Assembly (NCBI RefSeq): GCF_001864895.1
Contig: NZ_MJGO01000023.1
Location: 165,651-229,650 of the forward strand
Reading direction: 5' to 3'
DNA: 64,000 nucleotides
Source of the DNA: Curtobacterium sp. MCBA15_009
GTDB taxonomy: Bacteria; Actinomycetota; Actinomycetes; Actinomycetales; Microbacteriaceae
Every line of letters starts with the position of its first letter. Position 1 is the first letter of the stretch. Positions 1 to 8,538 of the stretch are shown piece after piece. Position numbers and translations under genes: made by a program. Below the pieces are notes generated by a model. That model saw only the letters and a list, made by a program, of their open reading frames with translations. It ran no database searches and was not told where the DNA came from.

Positions 1-2
1 AC

Positions 3-521
3 CCGCAGACCGGCATCGTGAACCAGGCGATGAAGCTCGTGGGGATCCCCGCGACGAACCTGCTCGGCGACCCGACGACCGCGAAGCTCGTCATCATCGC
101 ACTCGCGCAGATGGGGGCGGGCAACGCGGCGCTCATCTTCCTCGCCGGCATGCGCGGGATCCCGAAGTCGCTGTACGAGGCCGCTCGCGTCGACGGCGCC
201 GGACCGGTCCGACAGTTCTTCGCGCTGACGCTGCCGCTGCTGTCGCCGGCGATCCTGTTCAACCTCATCACCGGGATCAGCAACGGCCTGCAGGTGTTCA
301 CCGAGGCGTACATCATCTCGTCCGGCACGGGCGGCCTCGGCAGCCCGGACAACGGGACGTTGTTCTACATGCTCTACCTGTACAAGAACGCGTTCGGGTA
401 CGCGCAGCTCGGCTTCGCGAGCGCGATGGCCGTGCTGCTGTTCCTGGCCGGGATGGTCCTGTCCGGGCTCGTGTACTGGCTGTCCAAGCGCTTCGTCAAC
501 TACGACGTGACCGGGGAGTGA
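3..521 (+). CDS. Sugar ABC transporter permease, MalF/UgpA type (5' end outside window)
   Basis: C-terminal part of an inner-membrane permease of a carbohydrate ABC importer. The frame is open from the first bases of the window, so the true start lies upstream. The stretch around residues 55-75 after the first in-frame GTG (YEAARVDGAGPVRQFF) is the cytoplasmic EAA loop (consensus EAAxxDGA) that docks on the ATPase. At least three membrane segments follow. The stop is 3 bases before the next permease, so the two are co-transcribed. No ATP-binding subunit is in view; actinobacterial sugar importers of this type often share one encoded elsewhere. The substrate cannot be read from sequence. Confidence 0.9.
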   Translation, partial: PQTGIVNQAMKLVGIPATNLLGDPTTAKLVIIALAQMGAGNAALIFLAGMRGIPKSLYEAARVDGAGPVRQFFALTLPLLSPAILFNLITGISNGLQVFTEAYIISSGTGGLGSPDNGTLFYMLYLYKNAFGYAQLGFASAMAVLLFLAGMVLSGLVYWLSKRFVNYDVTGE

Positions 522-524
522 CCG

Positions 525-1478
525 ATGAGCCTGCGAACCGAACGCCGCCCCGACCGGGGCACCGTCACCTCCTCGCTCGAAGCCGTCCGTCCGTCCGGGC
601 GCGGCCGACGCGACCGCGACGCCGAGCGGTCGCGCAACGCGGACGGCTCCGTCCGGTCCCCCTGGTCGTCGATCGGCGCCCGCGCGGTGCTCATCGCCAT
701 GAGCCTGCTGTTCCTCGTGCCGATCTACTGGATGGTGATCTCGGCGCTGAAGGGGAACACCGAACTCGGCGCCTTCCCGCCCACCTGGTTCCCGCAGTGG
801 ATCGACTGGTCCAACTTCGGCAAGGCCGTCGACGCGATGCCGTTCTTCACGTTCTTCCGGAACACGCTCGTCATCACCGCCGCCGTCACGCTCTTCTCGA
901 TGGTCTCGAACCTCGTCATCGCCTACGGCTTCGCCTGCATCGACTGGCGCGGCCGCGACAAGGTGTTCTACGTCGTCCTCGCGACGCTGTTCATCCCGTT
1001 CCCGGTCACGCTCATCCCGATGTTCGACCTGTACGCCCGGCTCGGGTGGATCAACACCTTCCTGCCGCTCATCGTGCCGAGCCTGTTCGGGTCCGCCTTC
1101 TACGTGTTCCTGCTGCGGCAGTTCCTGCTGCAGATCCCGAAGGACCTGCTCGACGCCGCACGGATGGACGGTGCGTCGGAGTGGCGGATCCTGTGGCGCA
1201 TCGTCTTCCCGCAGGCCAAGGCCGCGCTCGTCACGGTCGGCATCTTCGCCGCGGTCGGCGCGTGGAACGACTTCCTCGGGCCGCTCATCTACCTGCAGGA
1301 CGAGCGCGTGCAGACGCTGTCGATCGGGTTGCAGGTGTTCCGGCTGAACAACGCCGCGGACTTCCAGTTCAACCAGCTGATGGCGGCGTCGATCCTCATC
1401 ATCCTGCCGCTCGTCGTCCTGTTCTTCTTCTTCCAGCGGAGCTTCCTCCGCGGCGTCCAGATCGGGAGCTTCAAATGA
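525..1478 (+). CDS. Carbohydrate ABC transporter permease, MalG/UgpE type
   Basis: Second permease of the sugar importer, 317 residues. A charged cytoplasmic N-tail of about 50 residues, rich in Arg, precedes six predicted membrane segments beginning near ARAVLIAMSLLFLVPIYW. The EAA loop is LLDAARMDGASEWRILWRIV near residue 210, where the usual EAA is DAA. It begins 3 bases after the upstream permease and overlaps the binding-protein start by 4 bases (ATGA), so it is translationally coupled to both. The family assignment is firm; the substrate is unknown. Confidence 0.95.
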   Translation: MSLRTERRPDRGTVTSSLEAVRPSGRGRRDRDAERSRNADGSVRSPWSSIGARAVLIAMSLLFLVPIYWMVISALKGNTELGAFPPTWFPQWIDWSNFGKAVDAMPFFTFFRNTLVITAAVTLFSMVSNLVIAYGFACIDWRGRDKVFYVVLATLFIPFPVTLIPMFDLYARLGWINTFLPLIVPSLFGSAFYVFLLRQFLLQIPKDLLDAARMDGASEWRILWRIVFPQAKAALVTVGIFAAVGAWNDFLGPLIYLQDERVQTLSIGLQVFRLNNAADFQFNQLMAASILIILPLVVLFFFFQRSFLRGVQIGSFK

Positions 1479-2869
1479 CCGACGCGTTCACCCGGCGGAA
1501 CTTCCTGCGCGGAGCGGCCGCCACGGGCGGTGCCGGCGCCCTCGCCCTGCTCGCGGCGGCCTGCTCCACCGGCTCCGGCGGCCGCAGCAGCGACCCGAAC
1601 CGGGTGTCGCTCTGGGGCGTCACCGGCACCTTCGTGCCGTTCCAGACGAAGGTCATCGACGACTTCACCCGGCTGCACCCGGAGATCGACGTCCAGGTGG
1701 ACGTCGTGCCGTCGCAGGGCACCGGCGACGCGACGAGCATCATCACGGCGGTCCGCGGGGGCACCGCCCCGGACCTCTGGCTGCTCGACCGGTTCAGCGC
1801 CGCGCAGTACGCCGCGATCGGCCTCATCGAACCGATCGACGAGCTCATCGACCGCTACGAGGACCAGCCGAAGGACGAGTTCCTGCAGCAGTGGCTCGGG
1901 TTCACCGTCGGCGAGCTGACGTACGAGGGCGCGACGTACGGGCTGCCGCACGACACCGACGCCCGCGGCATGTTCGTGAACCGCCGGATGCTGCGGAACG
2001 CGGGCGTCGACCCGGACGAGTTCGACTGGGAGCAGAACGGCCCGTCGACCTTCGAGCGCGTGTGGGAGGTCAGCGAGAAGGTCACGAAGAAGTCCGGCAG
2101 CGACTACACGCACGTCGGCCTGCTGCCCTGGTACGGCGAGGGGTGGCCGTTCACCTGGGGGCTCGGCCTCGGGGCGTCCTACTACGACCAGCAGGCGTCG
2201 CGGATGACGATGGACTCCGCCGGTGTCCGCCGCGTCTTCGAGTTCTACGCGGACTGGGCGGACCGCTACGGCTACCGCGCCGCCGACACCTTCAAGGCCA
2301 CCTACGAGCCCACCGGTCACCCGCCGGGACAGATGGCGTTCCTGGCCGACCGGATGGCCTTCATGGTGAGCGTCCCCTCGACCATCCAGACCTTCGACAA
2401 CTACGGGCCCGACGACCTCGACTGGACGATGTCGTACCTGCCGACCGAGTCCGCCGGCGACCCGTCGTACACCTGGTCGGGCGGCTACGCGCTGTGCCTG
2501 CCGAAGGGGTCGAAGAAGACCCGTGCCGTGTGGGAGGTCATGAAGTACTTCACCGGGCGGCAGGGGCAGAAGACGTACATGGTGCCCGCCACGAGCGTGC
2601 CGTCGAACGTCGAGGCGCTCCGCGACCCGACCGCCTCGGCGAAGTCCATCCGGTTCTTCGTCGAGAGCATGGGCGACTCCACCTGCCGACCGCCGCTGCC
2701 CGTCGGCGGCGCCTGGTGGGACTCGCTCGCCGACGCCCGGTCGAGCGTCCTGATCGGCTCCGCGACCCCGCAGGAGGCCGTCGAACGGGCACAGGCCCGG
2801 GTCGACCCGATGATGCAGACGTACGCGCCGTTCCGCCTGCCGGCGGACTACGACCGCGTCCAGGTCTGA
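1475..2869 (+). CDS. Extracellular sugar-binding lipoprotein (Tat/lipobox type)
   Basis: Solute-binding protein of the sugar importer, 464 residues, family 1 type. The N-terminus carries a twin-arginine motif (TRRNFLRG, residues 6-13), a hydrophobic Ala/Gly-rich stretch and a lipobox ending LLAAAC at residue 34. It is therefore probably exported folded by Tat and lipid-anchored. The mature part has the usual order of this family, with WGVTGTFVPFQTKVIDDF near the start of the lobe. The ATG at 1475 overlaps the permease stop and immediately precedes the signal peptide; earlier in-frame sequence is a shadow of the permease gene. The order permease-permease-binding protein is inverted relative to the commonest arrangement. 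Confidence 0.95.
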   Translation: MTDAFTRRNFLRGAAATGGAGALALLAAACSTGSGGRSSDPNRVSLWGVTGTFVPFQTKVIDDFTRLHPEIDVQVDVVPSQGTGDATSIITAVRGGTAPDLWLLDRFSAAQYAAIGLIEPIDELIDRYEDQPKDEFLQQWLGFTVGELTYEGATYGLPHDTDARGMFVNRRMLRNAGVDPDEFDWEQNGPSTFERVWEVSEKVTKKSGSDYTHVGLLPWYGEGWPFTWGLGLGASYYDQQASRMTMDSAGVRRVFEFYADWADRYGYRAADTFKATYEPTGHPPGQMAFLADRMAFMVSVPSTIQTFDNYGPDDLDWTMSYLPTESAGDPSYTWSGGYALCLPKGSKKTRAVWEVMKYFTGRQGQKTYMVPATSVPSNVEALRDPTASAKSIRFFVESMGDSTCRPPLPVGGAWWDSLADARSSVLIGSATPQEAVERAQARVDPMMQTYAPFRLPADYDRVQV

Positions 2870-2901
2870 CCGCACCCCAGGACGGACTCCCCCGGCCGCA
2901 C

Positions 2902-2936
2902 GACGCCGCACGACGCCGGGGACGTCGTCCGGCGTC
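2902..2936 (+). terminator. Stem-loop between convergent genes
   Basis: The arms at 2902-2915 and 2923-2936 pair with one C/C mismatch. They lie between the stop of the sugar-binding protein and the stop of the convergent TDT transporter. There is no long T tract, as is usual for high-GC actinobacteria. It could serve both directions. Confidence 0.55.
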
Positions 2937-3966
2937 AGCGAGCCGTCGGTCCTGCGGCCGGTCCGGTTGCCGGTGCTGCGTCCTCGTCGTCGGCGGCCTG
3001 CAGCACCGACTCGGCCTGCCCGAGCAGGTGGCGCGCGGCGAGGTGCAGCGACCGCACCCCGACCACGGCGACGAGCGCGGAGAGCAGCGCGAGCAGGGCG
3101 GTCGTCGGCACCGCGGCCACCGGCAGGTCGAGCACACGGAACCACTCCACGGCCGCGGTCACGACCGCCGCGGCCGGGAACACGAACGACCAGGCGCCGA
3201 GCGAGAACGGCAGGCGCACGTACCGCGGCAGCAGTGCGAGCTGGACGAGGAACATGAGCACGCCGAGGCCGGCGATCGCCTGCACCGGCAGGGTGAGCGC
3301 GTCGTCGGTGAGCGCGAACAGGGACACCGTCGCGACCGCTGGCGGCGCCACGAGGATCGCCATCGTCGGGACGAGTGGGTCGGGCAGCGCGGCGCGGAAC
3401 GACAGCCGGATGAGCAGCAGCCCGGTCATGACGCCCCAGAAGAAGACACCGACGCCGAAGCACGCCCAGGACAGCCCGGTCACACCGATCTCGTGCGTGG
3501 CGACGGCGGCGACGAGCGCGGCCGCGACGGTCGGCAGCAGGTAGCCGCCGTGCACGGCCTCGAGGGTCAGGCGCCCCTCGAACCAGGTGCTCAGCAGCCA
3601 GGCCGCGAACCCGGCTGCGACGGCCACCGCCACGAGGACGAGGACGCGGCCCCCGGTCGGCCAGACCCGCGCGAGGTCGACCCCGAGCAGCATCGCGGTC
3701 GCCGGGACGAGCGCCGCGATCGGCCCCTGCGCCGGGTGCCGGAGCTGGTCGACCAGGCGCTCGGCCACCCGGGCACCCCGGAGGACGTGCGCGCCGAGCA
3801 ACCAGACCCACGCCACCGCCGCGATGCCCCAGAACACCTGCGGCACGACGTCGGGCACACCGAGCACGGGTGCCGCGTACGTCCAGGACTCCGCGAAGCC
3901 GGCCAGGCCGAACGGGGCGGCGAGGGTGTTGAGCGGGATGCGGGAGGTCGGGCGTGCTGTCGGCAT
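2935..3966 (-). CDS. TDT-family (TehA/SLAC1-like) anion or dicarboxylate transporter
   Basis: Integral membrane protein of 343 residues with about ten hydrophobic segments, typical in size for the tellurite-resistance/dicarboxylate transporter family. N-terminal features fit: IPLNTLAAPFGLAGFAESW is the conserved first-helix pattern, and later helices are rich in Ala, Val and Gly. The start at 3966 was chosen because the frame upstream overlaps the divergent MetE-like gene's leader and loses membrane-protein character. The C-terminal 25 residues are acidic and then Ala/Pro-rich, probably a cytoplasmic tail. The transported ion (sulfite, malate, chloride or tellurite) cannot be told from sequence. 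Confidence 0.85.
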   Translation of the reverse strand: MPTARPTSRIPLNTLAAPFGLAGFAESWTYAAPVLGVPDVVPQVFWGIAAVAWVWLLGAHVLRGARVAERLVDQLRHPAQGPIAALVPATAMLLGVDLARVWPTGGRVLVLVAVAVAAGFAAWLLSTWFEGRLTLEAVHGGYLLPTVAAALVAAVATHEIGVTGLSWACFGVGVFFWGVMTGLLLIRLSFRAALPDPLVPTMAILVAPPAVATVSLFALTDDALTLPVQAIAGLGVLMFLVQLALLPRYVRLPFSLGAWSFVFPAAAVVTAAVEWFRVLDLPVAAVPTTALLALLSALVAVVGVRSLHLAARHLLGQAESVLQAADDEDAAPATGPAAGPTAR

Positions 3967-4048
3967 GGGTCTCCCATCCTCCCGCACCGCGTCGTCTCCC
4001 GGCGTCACGCGGGCCCTGCCGGGGGTGCGCCGTGGCAGATTGGGCACC

Positions 4049-5275
4049 ATGTCCTTCGAGAACACCGACCACGTCCAGGCCACCACCGCCGGGTCGCTCC
4101 CCCGGACGCCCGACCTCATCGCCGCGAACGCCGCGCGGCCCGTCGCCGAGGACGGTTTCACGCTCGAGACCACCGACGAGGTCCGCGCGCTGACGAGCGC
4201 GGCCGTCGACGACGTGGTCGCCCGGCAGACCGCCCTCGGCATCACGCAGCCGGGCGACGGCGAGTTCGGCAAGGCGATGTCGAACAGCGTCGACTACGGC
4301 GCGTGGTGGGGGTACTCGTTCCAGCGCGTCAGCGGTCTCAGCCTGACCGACGAGGACGTCTTCACGCAGGAGCCGGTCCGGTCCGAGCCCGGACACGTCC
4401 GGCTCACGAGCTTCCCGGACCGCCGGGACTGGACGATCTTCCGCGAGGCCTACTCCGACCCGGGGTCGGGCATCGGCACCGGCAAGAACGCGACGGCCTT
4501 CCCGACCACGACCGGACCGATCGCCTACACCGGGCACGAGGCCGCGCGCACCGACGCCGCGAACCTCCGGCACGCGGTCGAGGCCGCCGGTGCCGCGAAC
4601 GGCTTCATCACGGCGCTGTCCCCCGGGTCCGCCGCGCGGGTCGCCAACGAGTACTACGCCACCGACGAGGAGCACATCTGGGCCTGGGCCGAGGCCCTGC
4701 GCGAGGAGTACCGGATCGTCCTCGACGCCGGACTCGTGCTGCAGATCGACGACCCGTCCATCGCCGAGAACTGGGACCAGATCAACCCGGAACCGAGCGT
4801 CGAGGACTACCGCGCGTTCACCCGCATCCGGGTCGAGGCGCTCAACCACGCCCTGCGGGGACTCGACACGAGCCGCGTCCGCTTCCACCTGTGCTGGGGC
4901 TCGTGGCACGGCCCGCACACCACCGACATCGAGCTCCGCCACATCGTCGACCTCATGCTCGACATCGACGCCGGCGCGTACTCGTTCGAGGCCGCGAACG
5001 CCCGCCACGAGCACGAGTGGACGGTCTGGCAGGACGTCGCCCTGCCCGACGGCAAGGTGATCGTGCCGGGCGTCGTCGGCCACGCCACGAACGTCGTCGA
5101 GCACCCGGACCTCGTCGCGCAGCGCATCGAGCGGTTCGCCTCGGTCGTCGGCCGTGAGCGCGTCATCGCCGGCACCGACTGCGGCCTCGGCGGACGCATC
5201 CACCCGCAGATCGCCGCGGCGAAGCTCGAGTCCCTCGGCGAGGGCGCGCGGCGGGCGAGCGCGACGCTCTTCTGA
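4049..5275 (+). CDS. MetE C-terminal-like cobalamin-independent methyltransferase
   Basis: 408-residue protein matching the stand-alone catalytic half of cobalamin-independent methionine synthase. All four zinc ligands expected for the family are visible: His280 and Cys282 (RFHLCWG), Glu314 (YSFEA) and Cys378 (AGTDCGLGG). The first is the start of the zinc motif and the last activates the thiol substrate. A substrate such as homocysteine plus a methyl-folate is likely, but related enzymes act on other thiols, including epoxide:CoM-type transferases. The ATG at 4049 has the -10-like CAGATT about 7 bases upstream, so the message may be leaderless. It is divergent from the TDT transporter. Confidence 0.85.
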   Translation: MSFENTDHVQATTAGSLPRTPDLIAANAARPVAEDGFTLETTDEVRALTSAAVDDVVARQTALGITQPGDGEFGKAMSNSVDYGAWWGYSFQRVSGLSLTDEDVFTQEPVRSEPGHVRLTSFPDRRDWTIFREAYSDPGSGIGTGKNATAFPTTTGPIAYTGHEAARTDAANLRHAVEAAGAANGFITALSPGSAARVANEYYATDEEHIWAWAEALREEYRIVLDAGLVLQIDDPSIAENWDQINPEPSVEDYRAFTRIRVEALNHALRGLDTSRVRFHLCWGSWHGPHTTDIELRHIVDLMLDIDAGAYSFEAANARHEHEWTVWQDVALPDGKVIVPGVVGHATNVVEHPDLVAQRIERFASVVGRERVIAGTDCGLGGRIHPQIAAAKLESLGEGARRASATLF

Positions 5276-5278
5276 TCA

Positions 5279-5322
5279 CGGACGGGAGGCGCGGTGCCAG
5301 CTGGCACCGCGCCTCCCGTCCG
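5279..5322. terminator. Perfect 44-bp palindrome, terminator family
   Basis: The two 22-base halves are exact reverse complements with no spacer (core GGGAGGCGCGGTGCC). It lies between the MetE-like gene stop and the stop of the convergent SDR gene. Near-identical copies occur at 9679-9720 and 20313-20360, so this is one member of a dispersed terminator family. Confidence 0.8.
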
Positions 5323-5335
5323 ACGTGGCCCGCGA

Positions 5336-6298
5336 CTACCGGCGCGAGCGGCCGAGCACGATGGCGCCGACCGCGGCGGCCGCACCGAGCCACACGAGCG
5401 GGCGGGTGACCCGCCGACGCTTCGCGACCCAGCCGCCGTCGGTGGCGTTGCCGGCGTCGGCCGGTGCGTACAGGTTGCCGTCCGTGGGCTCCTGCCGGCC
5501 GCGGAGGGCGAACGTCTCCACCATCGGCTTCGTGATCTTGTGGAACAGGCCCGGGAACACGTACTGCAGCGGCACGAGCGAGGCCTGGATCCGCCCCACG
5601 TAGCGGTAGCGCTTCGGGTGGGTCGCGGCGCGGACCACGGCGCGGCCGGCACGTTCGACCGAGACCGTCGGGGGCAGCGGGTGCGAGTTCTTGCCGGTGT
5701 AGTTCGCACCGTTCTGGTAGATCGGGGTGTCGATCGTCGACGGCAGCAGCGTGGTGAAGTGGATGCCGGTGTGCGCGAACTCGTCGCCGAGGACGTCGAC
5801 GAGACCGAGGGCTGCGTGCTTGCTCGTCACGTAGGCCGACTGGTACGGCGCGGAGAGCAGCGACTGGATCGACCCGACCAGGACGTAGGTGCCCTTCCCG
5901 CGCTGCTTCCAGTGCGGCAGCAGGTGCGTGATGGCGTTGAGGTGGCCGTAGAGGTTCGTGTCGACGACGCGCTTGAACGCCTCGGTGGGCGTCTGCTCGA
6001 ACAGGCCGTACACGAACAGGGCGGCGTTGCCGACGAAGACGTCGATGCGGCCGAACCGCGTCGTGGTGGTGCTGATGAGGTCCTTGACCTGGTGTTCGTC
6101 GGCGACGTCGGTGCGGATCGCCACCGCCTCGGCGCCGAGCTCGCGGCACTCGGCCGCTGCGGCCTCGAGCGAGTCGTGCCCGCGGGCGGCGAGCACGAGG
6201 GTGGCGCCCTGCCGGGCGAACTCGTGCGCGGCTGCCCTGCCGATGCCGCTCGATGCTCCTGTGACGACGACGATCTTCCCGCGGTACCGATGAGCCAT
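5336..6298 (-). CDS. SDR-family oxidoreductase with C-terminal membrane anchor
   Basis: Classical short-chain dehydrogenase, 320 residues. The NAD(P)-binding glycine motif is TGASSGIG (residues 13-20); the catalytic residues are Ser143, Tyr156 and Lys160 (YVTSK). Residues 251-290 form an extension. The last 25 residues hold a hydrophobic helix (LVWLGAAAAVGAIVLG) followed by RSRR, suggesting tail anchoring at the membrane. The combination resembles the DltE-like/retinol-dehydrogenase-like group, but the substrate is unknown. The stop sits just past the shared palindromic terminator with the convergent MetE-like gene. Confidence 0.9.
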   Translation of the reverse strand: MAHRYRGKIVVVTGASSGIGRAAAHEFARQGATLVLAARGHDSLEAAAAECRELGAEAVAIRTDVADEHQVKDLISTTTTRFGRIDVFVGNAALFVYGLFEQTPTEAFKRVVDTNLYGHLNAITHLLPHWKQRGKGTYVLVGSIQSLLSAPYQSAYVTSKHAALGLVDVLGDEFAHTGIHFTTLLPSTIDTPIYQNGANYTGKNSHPLPPTVSVERAGRAVVRAATHPKRYRYVGRIQASLVPLQYVFPGLFHKITKPMVETFALRGRQEPTDGNLYAPADAGNATDGGWVAKRRRVTRPLVWLGAAAAVGAIVLGRSRR

Positions 6299-6372
6299 GA
6301 CTTCACTCCTACGCGCTCGCCGGTGCGCCCACGCACAGGAGCGCCGCCGGGGGTGCGGTGCGAAGATGGGGC

Positions 6373-6636
6373 ATGCGCAAGGACGACCTGACCGTCGACG
6401 AAGCCGCGGTCATTGCCGAACACGCCCGATCCGGTGCCCTCGAGCTCGACGATCCCGAGGTCCGGAAGGTCGTCGAGCAGGCGAACCGGGTGCTCGTGCG
6501 TGCGCAGATGTGGGGCGAGGAACGCAGCCCGAAGCTCCGGCGTCGCCGGCGGTTCATCGCGGTCGGCGCGCTCCTCATGGTGTGCGTCTGGGTGGCCGGG
6601 CTGCTCGTGCCCCTGGCGATCCGGATCGCCGAGTAG
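6373..6636 (+). CDS. Small membrane protein, unknown function
   Basis: 87 residues. The N-terminal two thirds are charged and helical, with alternating Glu/Asp and Val/Leu. The C-terminus has one membrane helix (FIAVGALLMVCVWVAGLLVP) preceded by the basic cluster KLRRRRR, so the N-terminus should face the cytoplasm. The ATG at 6373 was preferred over an upstream in-frame ATG because GAAGAT lies 5 bases before it. I do not recognise a family. It is divergent from the SDR gene. Confidence 0.65.
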   Translation: MRKDDLTVDEAAVIAEHARSGALELDDPEVRKVVEQANRVLVRAQMWGEERSPKLRRRRRFIAVGALLMVCVWVAGLLVPLAIRIAE

Positions 6637-6651
6637 GGCGAGGAGCGCGGG

Positions 6652-6870
6652 TCAGGGTCGGCCGCGGGCGTTCCGGGCCAGCAGCCACAGGTAGGTGCTG
6701 TGCCCGAGCAGAGCGATGCCGAAGAACACCGCGGCGACGGCGTAGACCCGGTCGAGCTTGCCCTGTCCGATCACGAGCATCACGATGCAGAACACGACGG
6801 CGACGGCGAGGACGCCGACCTGGATCGTCGACCAGATCCGTCGGAAGCGCGGCATGCCCGTCTCGTTCAC
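6652..6870 (-). CDS. Small two-helix membrane protein, unknown function
   Basis: 72 residues with two hydrophobic helices (WSTIQVGVLAVAVVFCIVML and AVAAVFFGIALLGHSTYLWL) linked by a short basic/polar turn, ending in RNARGRP. It is convergent with the small membrane gene ending at 6636. Nothing in the sequence suggests an enzymatic role. Confidence 0.65.
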   Translation of the reverse strand: MNETGMPRFRRIWSTIQVGVLAVAVVFCIVMLVIGQGKLDRVYAVAAVFFGIALLGHSTYLWLLARNARGRP

Positions 6871-6916
6871 GCGACCATTCTGCCGGAAACGTGACCGGAC
6901 CCGGACGTGGACGGGG

Positions 6917-7171
6917 TCAGTGGTCGCGGAGTTCCTCGACGAGCTCGGCCTTCCGCTTCGACGAGTAGCCGGTCAGCCCGAGTTCCTTCGCCCGCTTCCG
7001 CAGGTCCGCGACGGTCCAGTCGTCGTACGAGCCGGACTCCCCGCCCTTCCGCCCGACGGCCTTCGTCCCCCGGGCGGCAGCCGCGTTGCTGATCCGCGCG
7101 GCCTTCTCCTTCGACGCACCCTGCTCGCGCAGCGCGTCGTACATCTCGGGTTTCTTCAGCTGGTCCGGCAT
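6917..7171 (-). CDS. Small Rho-N/SAP-like protein (plasmid-stabilisation type)
   Basis: 84 residues. The N-terminal half (MPDQLKKPEMYDALREQGAS, then a lysine-rich ARISNAAAARG segment) is typical of small basic actinobacterial proteins annotated as Rho-like. The C-terminal half, WTVADLRKRAKELGLTGYSS followed by KRKAELVEELR, is a Rho N-terminal/SAP-like helix-extended-helix motif that usually binds nucleic acid. The start at 7171 is the ATG that begins the conserved MPDQLKKPEMYDAL stretch; the frame continues open upstream through the divergent alcohol dehydrogenase gene, which is a shadow. The role is unknown; nucleic acid binding is an inference. Confidence 0.75.
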   Translation of the reverse strand: MPDQLKKPEMYDALREQGASKEKAARISNAAAARGTKAVGRKGGESGSYDDWTVADLRKRAKELGLTGYSSKRKAELVEELRDH

Positions 7172-7316
7172 GGCACGCACCGTACGCGCGGCCACCCCGG
7201 CGGTGGCCGAGTGCGTCGGACGGATGGCGCTGCCGGGGCGTCCAGCGGCTTCGGCGTTCACTGGTCGCCGAGCGCGTCGAACCGTGGACGCGTCGACCAA
7301 GAGGAAGCGAGAACCA

Positions 7317-8537
7317 ATGCGCGCAGTCGTGTGGCACGGCATCGGCGACATCCGACTCGAGGACGTCCCCCAGCCGACCATCCAGGACCCGGAGGACGCG
7401 ATCGTCCGGATCACCCGCAGCGCGATCTGCGGCACCGACCTGCACTTCGTCCGCGGCACCATGGCACCGATGGAGCCGGGCACGATCCTCGGCCACGAGG
7501 CCGTCGGGGTCGTCACCGAGGTCGGTGACGCCGTGCGCGGCTTCAGCCCCGGCGACCGCGTCGTCATCAACTCGACCGTGTCGTGCGGCGCGTGCCGGTA
7601 CTGCCGGATGGGCAAGACCGCGCAGTGCGACCGCTCGAACAGCAACGGCCCGCAGGCCGGCACCGCGTTCTTCGGCGGCCCCGCCTCGATGGGTCCGATC
7701 AACGGCCTGCAGGCCGAGTACGTCCGCGTGCCGTGGGCCCGGAACACGATGCACCCGCTGCCCGAGAACGTCTCCGACGAGCAGGCGATCCTGCTCTCCG
7801 ACATCTTCCCGACCGGCTGGTTCGGCGCCGAGCTCGCCGGCGTCACCCGCGGCGACGTCGTCGTCGTGTTCGGTGCGGGCATCGTCGGGCAGTTCGCCGC
7901 CGCCTCCGCGTACAAGCAGGGTGCGGCTCGCGTCATCGTCGTCGACGGCGAGGAGACCCGCCTGGCGGCCGCGCTGTCCCAGCACTGCGAGGTCGTCGAC
8001 TACAACCACGAGGACCCGGTCGAGGCGATCATGGCGCTCACCGACGGTGTCGGCGCGGACTGCGTCATCGACGCCGTCGGGGTCGACGCCGAGCGCCCGA
8101 AGCGGGGTCCGGCCGCGGTGGACCAGGAGCAGGCCGACGCGTTCGACGCCGAGGTCGCCGCCGTCGCTCCCGACGCAGCCCCGCAGGGCCACGGCGACGC
8201 GCAGCAGTGGAAGCCCGGCGACGGCCCGTCGCAGGTGTCCCGCTGGGCGGTCGCCGCCGTCGCCAAGTACGGCCGCATCGGCATCATCGGTGTCTACGGC
8301 CCGACCGCCGAGCAGTACCCGATCGGCGAGGCGATGCTCAAGAACCTGACCATCCGCATGGGCAACTGCGACCACCACTCGGTGACCCCGCCGCTCATCG
8401 ACATGGTCGCCGCCGGACAGTTCGACCCGACGGCACTCATCACCGAACACGAGCCGATCGCGTCCGCGATCGACGCCTACGAAGCATTCGACCGGCGCGA
8501 GCCGGGCTGGATCAAGGTCGAACTGGAGGCCAACTGA
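7317..8537 (+). CDS. Zinc-dependent alcohol dehydrogenase (MDR family)
   Basis: 406-residue medium-chain dehydrogenase/reductase. Catalytic zinc ligands Cys38 (ICGTD) and His60-Glu61 (GHE) are present, as is the structural zinc lobe Cys90, Cys93, Cys96 and Cys104. A Rossmann motif follows (VVVFGAGIVGQFAA, near residue 180). It is about 50 residues longer than common alcohol dehydrogenases because of an Ala/Asp/Gln-rich insert near residues 250-300, a feature of the glutathione-independent formaldehyde-dehydrogenase-like subgroup. AGAGGAAG-like purines precede the ATG. The stop is two bases before the next SDR start, so the two form an operon. The substrate is unknown. Confidence 0.92.
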   Translation: MRAVVWHGIGDIRLEDVPQPTIQDPEDAIVRITRSAICGTDLHFVRGTMAPMEPGTILGHEAVGVVTEVGDAVRGFSPGDRVVINSTVSCGACRYCRMGKTAQCDRSNSNGPQAGTAFFGGPASMGPINGLQAEYVRVPWARNTMHPLPENVSDEQAILLSDIFPTGWFGAELAGVTRGDVVVVFGAGIVGQFAAASAYKQGAARVIVVDGEETRLAAALSQHCEVVDYNHEDPVEAIMALTDGVGADCVIDAVGVDAERPKRGPAAVDQEQADAFDAEVAAVAPDAAPQGHGDAQQWKPGDGPSQVSRWAVAAVAKYGRIGIIGVYGPTAEQYPIGEAMLKNLTIRMGNCDHHSVTPPLIDMVAAGQFDPTALITEHEPIASAIDAYEAFDRREPGWIKVELEAN

Positions 8538-8538
8538 C

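Noticed and set aside
1..2869. Complete ABC importer with its own ATPase
   Set aside because: No Walker A/B ATPase is present in the visible part; it may be upstream or shared.
1289..5203. A very long minus-strand open frame across the binding protein, transporter and methyltransferase region
   Set aside because: It covers several genes on both strands, is Arg/Gly/Val-rich and has no recognisable domain; it is an antisense shadow.
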